A program made the position numbers and the translations under genes. A DNA stretch of 64,000 bases from Pollutimonas sp963706785 (GTDB lineage Bacteria; Pseudomonadota; Gammaproteobacteria; Burkholderiales; Burkholderiaceae_B), in the NCBI GenBank assembly GCA_963706785.1, contig CAVPNJ010000010.1:4647-68646 (forward strand). The letters are read 5' to 3'. Each line of letters starts with the position of its first letter. Position 1 is the stretch's first letter. This document shows, piece after piece, positions 56,835 through 64,000 of this stretch. The notes below the pieces were generated by a model that was not told the DNA's origin, did no database searches, and saw only the letters and a list, made by a program, of their open reading frames with translations.

Positions 56835-57560
56835 ATGAAAATTACTAATGCAGCTTCCGGAACCAATGTGCACGAAATTGCCGATAGTATTTATCGCATC
56901 AGTACGCCCATCAATATTGTCCCCGGCGGATTCTCTTTCAATCAATACCTCGTCCTCGATGACCAGCCGCTACTCTTTCACACGGGGCCGCGAAAGCTAT
57001 TCTCGCTTGTTCACGAGGCAGTCCAGCATGTAATCCCGGCAGATCGTCTGAATTTTATTGCGCTGTCGCATTTCGAAGCGGATGAATGCGGTTCCCTGAA
57101 CGAGTGGCTAGCGGCAGCGCCCCAGTCGGTTCCCCTGTGTAGCAAAGTGGCCGCGATGGTTTCCGTCAATGACGTTGCCGATAGGACGGCCAGGGCGATG
57201 GCCGACGGCGAAACGCTCGTATTAGGCAAACATTCCGTGAAATGGCTTGATACGCCTCATTTGCCGCACGGTTGGGAAACCGGTTACCTGATGGAAGCCC
57301 AAACAGGAACCATGTTCTGCGGAGACCTTTTCACCCAGGGCGGCGACGGTACCATCCCTTTAACCGAAAGCGATATTTTGGAACCAAGCGAGTCGTTTCG
57401 GACCCCCCTGGATTATTTTTCGCATTCCACCCACACCAGACAGTTGATCGACAAGCTTGCCCGTGAAAACCCGACCACGCTCGCGTGCATGCACGGAAGC
57501 GCCTGGACTGGAAACGGGGCGGAACTGCTACGTGCGCTCGGAGAGCGGTTAACGAAGTAG
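56835..57560 (+). CDS. MBL-fold metallo-hydrolase (ODP/flavodiiron-type metal site)
   Basis: 241 residues from ATG 56835 with AAGGAG six bases upstream. The metal motif is HFEADECGS at about residues 79-87, i.e. H-x-E-x-D-E as in flavodiiron/oxygen-binding ODP proteins, not HxHxDH. Further ligands: VKWLDTPHLPHGWETG, MFCGDLFTQGG and TLACMHGSAWTG. It probably holds a di-iron site. Isolated MBL proteins of this type are linked to oxygen or redox sensing in some bacteria; function here is unknown. Separate from the aldolase/SDR operon by 140 bp. Confidence 0.88.
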   Translation: MKITNAASGTNVHEIADSIYRISTPINIVPGGFSFNQYLVLDDQPLLFHTGPRKLFSLVHEAVQHVIPADRLNFIALSHFEADECGSLNEWLAAAPQSVPLCSKVAAMVSVNDVADRTARAMADGETLVLGKHSVKWLDTPHLPHGWETGYLMEAQTGTMFCGDLFTQGGDGTIPLTESDILEPSESFRTPLDYFSHSTHTRQLIDKLARENPTTLACMHGSAWTGNGAELLRALGERLTK

Positions 57561-58292
57561 TTCTCTTCGAGCCGCAAGATGGGCAAATGGAAATCTGACA
57601 AAACAGCTTGGACGAAGTCTTTGTTTCCCGCGCGAATGTATGCATACATAGCCGGCGCATCACGATGTTCGTGAACATTTCTTTCAGAAACTAATCGAAA
57701 CTTAGAATAATCTGCACGAATCTTCAGCCTAAAGGCGATGAAATCCCAGAAACGTCACCGCCATAAAGCCCAAGAGAATACGCCCGAAAGCCGCCACAAC
57801 GATCCAAATTCGGACGCCTGAAACGATACGGCCAACGTCGATTTACGGTATAGACGTACCCGTTGGCCGTATCGAATTTCCTTTAGGGCTTTCAATAAGT
57901 TCGCTAAGGCACGTGGCCTCGAAATACTGGCCGGAGAGACCGTTCAGCAAGGGCCGTTCCTTTCACAAAATGGCCTAAGTCCTATGTCGCATGTTTCCGA
58001 CTCCCACGGATGGTTATGCTGCAAGAAGCGTATTCAGCTTGTAGAAAACCAAGTGTCGTGTCACACGCGAAGCTATTGCGGTTCAGGTACCGCCCGGGCT
58101 TAAAACCTGCCCAGCGCTTCGCTGTACAGGCCGACAAAAACCGCGTAACGGCCCACCAGGGTGCGTCTATGGCGACAGATTATTCATCACTAGGGATCGA
58201 TTTCTACATATGAATGAGATAAAGCCGGTTATCTGCCGCGTTGTGAATTCGTCCGTCATGGCCACTCAATTTCGATTTAGTCGGGCTTCGGT
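57561..58292. other. 730 bp without a recognised gene; one inverted repeat
   Basis: CGATACGGCCAAC at 57824-57836 and GTTGGCCGTATCG at 57862-57874 form a perfect 13-bp stem with a 25-base loop, possibly a terminator (no T-run) or remnant of a mobile element end. A short frame (58010-58213) is not convincing. Upstream of pelB one would expect pelA in the classical order; no trace of it is visible here. Confidence 0.4.
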
Positions 58293-61200
58293 TTGATAAA
58301 AAATCGCGAACAACTATGTCCGGTAGCACTGGCGGGCGCTATAGGGCTTAGCGTCGTGCTGGCGCTTATTGTCGTCTACCCTCATGACGATAAGCAGGCG
58401 CGCTCTCTTTCGTCCGCGCCGCCGTCCGAATTGTCCATTGCCTATCTCGAAGCGTGGCTGCGGCTCAAGCCCGATTCCCCCGAATACTTGGGGTTGTTGG
58501 GAGCCCAGTATTTGAAAACGGGCCGATGGGCGGCTGCGTTAGGAGCCGCCAAGAAATTAAAACAAATTAAAGGTGATAAGTCGGCGTATCGCCATGCGCT
58601 GCTACTTGACGTGGCGGCGACCGAACAGATTACCTACCAAACTCCACCCGACCAACCTCAACGCCAAGTGAATTTGGCTCGTTTTATCGATGCACTAGAC
58701 GCTGCATCCCATTTTCAGTGGGAAATCTCGGTCATGGAGTCTCTGGCGGATAAAGCACTTCGGGCCGGCGCTCATGGCGGCATGTTGAGGCTTTATAAAA
58801 CGCTGGCGGTGCACGACACTGCACGTAGCGCGCGTTGGCACGAAAAGGTCGGCGAGGCGGCGCTCTGGACACAAGCCTACGATCTGGCTGCATCCGCTTA
58901 TTTTTCGGCATTCGAAGCCGCCCGCACACTGGAGGAAAAGCGCAGCAGCTTCATTAATGCGTTGAAGGTACTTCAGTCGGCGAATCAGGTGGCTCGTGCC
59001 TGTGAGGAAGGCGCACGCCGCTTAGGTACCCTGGCTGAAGATCACGACACGATGAAGTACATGCTTGAACTGGCAAGGGAGGGCAATCGTATCGATCTGG
59101 TAGCCAAGTATGGACGCGCCCTCCTGGGACTTTCCTCGTTAAGTCAAGTGAGCCCTTCATATATACAATCGGGTGTGGCGCTGGATCGGTTCCATACCAG
59201 GCGCCTCGTGCGATTCAAATTCCTTTATATCGCCAGGTCCGTAATGCAGGCTTTGGTGCCGTGACGCGCGGCGGCAACTGATGGCAACACAAGAGGAAGT
59301 CGGGCAGGCGAAGCCATCGGCCACTGCTGCTGAATACGATCTCGTTTTTCAGGCGTTTGTCGAGAGCAACCAGCTCGATGCGCGGCGGTGGCGCCAGCGG
59401 GCAATGGATGCGGTCTTGAACCACAGGTCTGGGCCCAACGCTTGGCGCAGGTGGCACGGTGGAATAATCAGCCGGGCATTGCTTTGAAGTATGGACTCAT
59501 CTTCACGGGCCTCTGACGATCCGAAAGCGTGGGCCGAGGTATTGAGCGTCGCGCCGCATTTGGATGACGATAAAGCGTATCTCGAAGCTCGGGCACAAGA
59601 CACCTCGCGCAATGTCCCGCTCGGCGATCCGGACAACGGCCTTGATTCCCTGCTGGCTGAATACATGAAACTTTATCGGTGGGAATCGGCCTTGAGAGTG
59701 GCTGAAAAGCTGCGAGATAAGGGCGATGCCCAAACGCGACACGCATCCTTGCTTCTAAAATTACTGCCCTAGAACAGGCGGCCTATAGTTATCCGGTTGA
59801 AGATCCACGCCGTGCCGAGCGTCTTGGCCAGCTACGTACTGCGCTGGAGCAGGCCTATTCTTACCAATGGGACATCGCCACCCTGACCACGTTCGCCCGC
59901 AAAGCCGAAGCCGCTGGCGCCCAGGAAATCATGTCGCGTTACTACCACATGCTGATGCAGGCGGACACGGACAATGCAATCAAATGGCAAGCAAAGCTGG
60001 GCGATGCTGCCTTGGCGCGGCAGACCGATGATGCGGCAACGGCGTATTTCTCGGCCCAGGAGATGGCCCCGATTGAGCGTTCGTCGCCATTATTTTATTG
60101 CCGCATTGAAGGTCTTGGTCGCGCAAGGCCGCGTTGGTGACGCTTGCAACGAAGCCGAAAAGCGTGCCGGTGATTTGGCCGAGGATCCTGAAACGCTCCG
60201 TTATCTGGTCTATCTCGCTCGACAAGCCGGCCGCAGAGACTTTGATGGCTCGTTACGCACGTGACCTGATCAAGTTTTCTACCCAAGGTTTCCACAATTC
60301 TAGATCGACGCCTTCGGGTCTCATGGGTGCCGCCAAGCCTCACGCTTACGTGGAGTACAAAACAGAAGAGTCGTCATCCCTTTGCGCATTACATTGCTTT
60401 TGCCCAACTGACTCGCGCGATAATAATACTGAGCTTGAAAAAAAAATGACTTCGACCTTGCTTTCCAGGCTTTCCTGGAAAGTAGGCAGTTGGATGAAGC
60501 CGAGGCCTTGGCGCAGCGCACTCCAACAGGGAATGGATCCTTTGACATGGATGCCGCGTCTTGCGCAGGTCGCCCAATGGAATAACCATCCAGAAACCGC
60601 GCTTCAGTACTGGTTTGAGTTTGCCCAGGCTTCGGGCGATGCTCAGGCGTGGACCACTGTGCGCAGCGTGCGCTACAGTTAGGCAATGATCGGGCGTATG
60701 TGGCCGCATTAAAATATTTCTCGACTTGGCGCCCGCCGACTTATCGCTCGCCGATGCCATCGTTGCAGCTTACGAACGTCTCGGAGAGCCGCAATCGGGC
60801 ATGGATTACCTGAAAGCCCGAGCCACCGGTGCACTGCAGGTACCAATGCTGGAACGCTTCGCCGCGCTCGCAGAACGATCTGGAGATGTTGACGCAGCGC
60901 TTAGGCTATACCGTAATTTACAAAAGGCCGACGCGAATAACTCGCTGTATGCAATGCATGTAGCCGATCTGCTGTATCGCAAGGGCGACCCGGCAGGCGC
61001 CTTTGACATCTTGCGTGAACAGCGCCAGGATGCAAGCGCTGAACCCAACGCCGCCCCTTATTGGCGTCTATATGCCAAGCTTGCCGGCCTTGGCCGTCAC
61101 GACGAGGACGCGCTTTACGCCCACCGGCGGTTGCTTGCGACAGGGGAGGCTACTGCCGCCGATCTGGATCGGCATGCTGTATCTGTCGTCACATCCATCA

Positions 61201-63329
61201 GATGCCGGTCGTCTCGCCGAGGCGCAATTTCATCAAAACGAGTCGATGTTCGCCTTGCAAGCCGCTTTGCGTCATTACACTGAAGCGCGGGCCTGGGGGC
61301 GCATCGAGGCTCTATTATCCAGCCTCGATCCTGACCAGCGCTCCGTGTTTCAAAACTCCAGTGTGCTGCTTGCTACCAGGGCTACCTACCTTTTCAAGAT
61401 CGGGCGCCCGGATGCCGGATTGGCCGACCTTCGCCGATCAGTACAGTCACCCGAAGCAGGTGAGGACATCAGGATCGCTTATTTGTGGGGGTTGGTCGCG
61501 TTCGGGACCGACGACGAGCTCAGACTTGCTACGTATAAATGGCGTGACGCTCCTAAGCAAAAGGTTGCCTATTGGGGCGTATTCGCTGCGGCCGGTTTGC
61601 GTTGGATAATCCGGCCTTGGCTTTACAGTATTTGCGCCGACAGCGCTCCCAGATGCAAGATGATCCGTCTTGGTTGCTCGCGCTGGCTGATGCCGAGGAG
61701 GCGGCGGGATATACACGACCGGTCCCGCCAGATACGCCTGGAGGCTGAGGCGTTTGCTGCAAGGTGACGCGGCTGACTCGCAATTGGCCACAGGCAACGA
61801 GCTGCGGGACAAGGCTGTCGAAAAGAATGAATCTATGGCAGCCCGGGTAAGCTTGAGCCCCAATACTCGCCGGGGGTGATTACTCACGCGACTTATTGCT
61901 AGAGCTCCTTCGCACAGAGCGCCGTACACCGGAAGCCATTGCAGTGGCCAGTACCCTGCTAGGAGATGCGCCCGGACTTCCGAAAATCCGCGACGTGATG
62001 ATGTCTCGACAACTCGACGCTTCCGCCGACATCGATCCCAACACCGATCCCAACACCGATCAGATACCTGCGAACACAAGCAACAATAGGTCGAAGGCGA
62101 TTGCACTGGCCTGGGCTATCAGTGGCGAACACAATGACCTGGCGACTGCTTGGCTGGCACGAGAATTTGCCCATCGGCTGTCCCGGCTTCCTGATGCCGA
62201 GGTAGCACTGGCGTTACAGGCCAATGATCAGGAAACACTGGGACGCGTGCTCGATTCCGACGGAGGGCGCCTTGCCGCCGATAGTCGCGTGGCCGCGTTG
62301 GTTCGCACCGATAGAAGCGACGAGGCGCAGACGATCGCGTTTCGCGCCGCCGAAGGGGCGCCAGACAACGATGAGCGGTACGAAACCCTGAGGCAAACGG
62401 TGTTGCGTGATCGTCCTGCGCTCGGTGCCGATATCCTGGTCAGTGATTCCGACCCGCTAAGTTACGTCGAGGGCGCTATCGTTGGCGGCTTACAGCTTAC
62501 GAGTCGACTTGCCATTGGCGTAGAGGCGATTCAACACAATCAGCGCAGTACCGACAAAGAGCAGTTGCCCTGGGTTCCTGCCCATGATCGCGAGCTGAAT
62601 TTCACAGTGCGCGACGTCACAGTGAATCGCGAGATTGCAATCACTATGGGGCATCGCGAAGCGCTTGATTCCTTCAATACTATTAAAGTGCAAGGCGACT
62701 TTAATCGCCAGGGTCCTTTCACTACGACGGTGGCTTTTGGGCTGAATCAGTTCATCAACCTTTCAGCGATAACTCAGATCGGTGCTGTCCAAGACGCGGC
62801 CAGTGTAGGAATGCAATGGAGTCCACAATCGCGTTGGTTTGGGCACGCCTTCGCACGGCGAATCGTTTTTATGCTCAAGACCGAACCTACCTAGGGCATG
62901 GCTTCGACCTGGCCGCCAGTGCGGGTTACCGAATCCGGGCGACACATCCAAGCTGGAATATTCGCATGATCGCTCAACGTGGAATTTATTCGGCCAGTGA
63001 CAACGTGGTTTCTTCTTTAAGCGTGTTGGATCCCGGATGGCAGGCCGCCTGTTGCTGCTGACATCATGCCCCAGAACTATACCCAGTATGGCTTTGTGCT
63101 GGGTTTTGGCTCAACAGAAAAAGATAGCTATTCACGTGCGTGGCGGCCTTATTTTGATCTTGGCTATGTGCATGACAGATATAATAAAGATGAGGCCTCC
63201 GGTCGTCGGGGTTGGCGGCTCGGTGCTCGGTAGAGATTACTTGCGCCTTTTGTTCTGCACCAAGCTGCGCCGCAAGGCGGCACGCAGAAGGTAACGCAGA
63301 TCGGCCTGTCCTATCGATTGTTTTTTTAA
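58293..63329 (+). pseudogene. pelB: Pel polysaccharide outer-membrane export protein PelB, heavily frameshifted
   Basis: About 1,680 codons spread over three frames. N-terminus from TTG 58293: a membrane helix (ALAGAIGLSVVLALIVVYP) then SELSIAYLEAWLRLKPDSPEYLGLLGAQYLKTGRWAAAL, the PelB-type TPR start. TPR-like helical repeats follow to about 62380 (e.g. YLKARATGALQVPMLERFAALAERSGDVDAALRLYRN). The C-terminal barrel begins near 62400 (LGADILVSDSDPLSYVEGAIVGGLQLTSRLAIGVEAIQ, AGYRIRATHPSWNIR, DLGYVHDRYN) and ends VTQIGLSYRLFF at 63327. At least a dozen shifts (near 59240, 59500, 59770, 60090, 60400, 60680, 61190, 61600, 61860, 62870, 63050, 63230). PelB is the scaffold and outer-membrane pore for Pel; it is longer here than the roughly 1,200-residue Pseudomonas protein. 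Confidence 0.8.
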
Positions 63330-63391
63330 ATCATAGAGTCCTGGAGAAATCGCACATCATCGCGTCAATTTATCGAGTTTGGAGCAAAACA

Positions 63392-63936
63392 ATGAGAATC
63401 ATGAAGCAAAACCGTTTCGGAATATGGGCCGGCCTCTTGGGGTTGGCGGTGCTCGCCAGTTGCTCGACCGTAGACGTTAGCGATGCACCGTCACTGACAA
63501 AAGAAGGGAGACTCGTGATATTGCCAATTGCCAACCAGACTGAAACACCCGGGGCGGGCGAACGCGCACAAAGCATTGCCAGAAGCATCTTGCTTCAACA
63601 GGGCCTTGCTGGCGTGCAGCAGTATCCAGGCGACCATGTGGGGGACACAGTGAGATGGGTGATTCGCCGACTTCAACGATCGAGGCACTTGCGTGGGCAC
63701 GCGGGACCGGGGCGACTCACGCGCTGACGGGATCGGTACAGGAGTGGCGGTACAAGGTTGGCGTAGACGGGGAGCCGGTTGTCGGGTTGACCTTCGATCT
63801 AATTGACTTGGGCAGTGGGGCAACGGTGTGGAGCGCGACCGGTAGCCGTAGCGGTTGGAGCCGATCGAGCGTCACGGGCGTAGGGCATGCCTTGATGCGC
63901 GAGTTACTTGCTCCGCTTGGCCTTGCGATAACGTAG
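63392..63936 (+). pseudogene. pelC: Pel lipoprotein PelC, one frameshift
   Basis: About 181 codons from ATG 63392 (GGAG eight bases upstream). A lipobox signal MKQNRFGIWAGLLGLAVLASCST is followed by EGRLVILPIANQTETPGAGERAQSIARSILLQQGLAGVQQYP. The frame changes near 63650, and the other frame continues with EALAWARGTGATHALTGSVQEWRYKVGVDGEPVVGLTFDLIDLGSGATVWSATGSRSGWSRSSVTGVGHALMRELL, the PelC fold. PelC forms a periplasmic ring under the PelB pore. It lies 62 bp after pelB. Confidence 0.85.
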
Positions 63937-63944
63937 GAACTGGC

Positions 63945-64000
63945 ATGATGACGTCCTCCACTCTCAAGCAAGCCCGAATAGGCATTTCGCGCGTATTTGC
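63945..64000 (+). CDS. pelD: Start of a gene at the pelD position (cut off by window edge)
   Basis: ATG ATG at 63945 opens a frame of 18 codons (MMTSSTLKQARIGISRVF) to the window end, nine bases after the pelC stop. The classical order pelB-pelC-pelD makes PelD, the membrane c-di-GMP receptor, the likely product. Too short to identify by sequence. Confidence 0.5.
   Translation, partial: MMTSSTLKQARIGISRVF

Overview
The window looks like the chromosome of a beta-proteobacterium of the Burkholderiales, most likely Alcaligenaceae (Bordetella/Pusillimonas-like). This is judged from recognised protein families only: three Bug-type tricarboxylate-transporter binding proteins, a PHB-depolymerase-like esterase paired with a ribbon-helix-helix regulator, a TonB siderophore receptor, a sigma-28 flagellin promoter, and an overall moderately GC-rich composition. 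No rRNA, tRNA, replication origin or CRISPR array was seen.

Layout. 1-1.9 kb: 3' truncated siderophore receptor with a possible Fur box. 1.9-8.3 kb: a thiamine-pyrophosphate (TPP) regulated island. Two divergent TPP riboswitches lie back to back; leftward they head symporter - HAD hydrolase - PLP decarboxylase - DUF3820, rightward an SDR reductase and a DszA/NtaA-type flavin monooxygenase. 8.4-22.6 kb: mostly intact ordinary genes (small proteins, NYN nuclease-like protein, PHB-depolymerase-like esterase, ABC-F, SUI1/YciH, Bug protein, CNNM/HlyC-type membrane protein, PhoX-like phosphatase with one frameshift, MFS, methyltransferase, alpha/beta hydrolase). 23-27.6 kb: two gene stubs, then the carboxynorspermidine route to spermidine behind an XRE regulator, then rsuA. 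27.8-36.3 kb: decayed methyltransferase, a 4.7 kb nested IS66 structure, and a flagellin gene with intact promoter and terminator but a broken reading frame.

37-42 kb: GntR - Bug - fumarylacetoacetase-family hydrolase - RidA-like operon with a 44-bp perfect palindrome in front, then a GntP-type permease. 42.4-46.1 kb: graveyard of GST, SnoaL-like and permease fragments with an IS1182 element. 46.3-53.2 kb: NUDIX hydrolase, aspartate 4-decarboxylase plus aspartate:alanine antiporter (a proton-motive decarboxylation cycle), and a frameshifted large Orn/Lys/Arg decarboxylase. 53.4-57.6 kb: DUF2058, then a Bug - class II aldolase - SDR operon and a metallo-beta-lactamase-fold gene. 58.3-64 kb: pelB, pelC and the first codons of a probable pelD (Pel exopolysaccharide export), with pelB and pelC broken by many frameshifts.

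A recurring theme is single-base frameshifts in otherwise well conserved genes. They are clustered (pelB, flagellin, transposases, PLP decarboxylase, methyltransferase, symporter), while long stretches such as 8.4-17.5 kb have none. This may be genuine decay of surface and accessory functions or indel error in the assembly; the sequence alone cannot decide. Coordinates of pseudogenes cover the whole reconstructed gene across the shifts.
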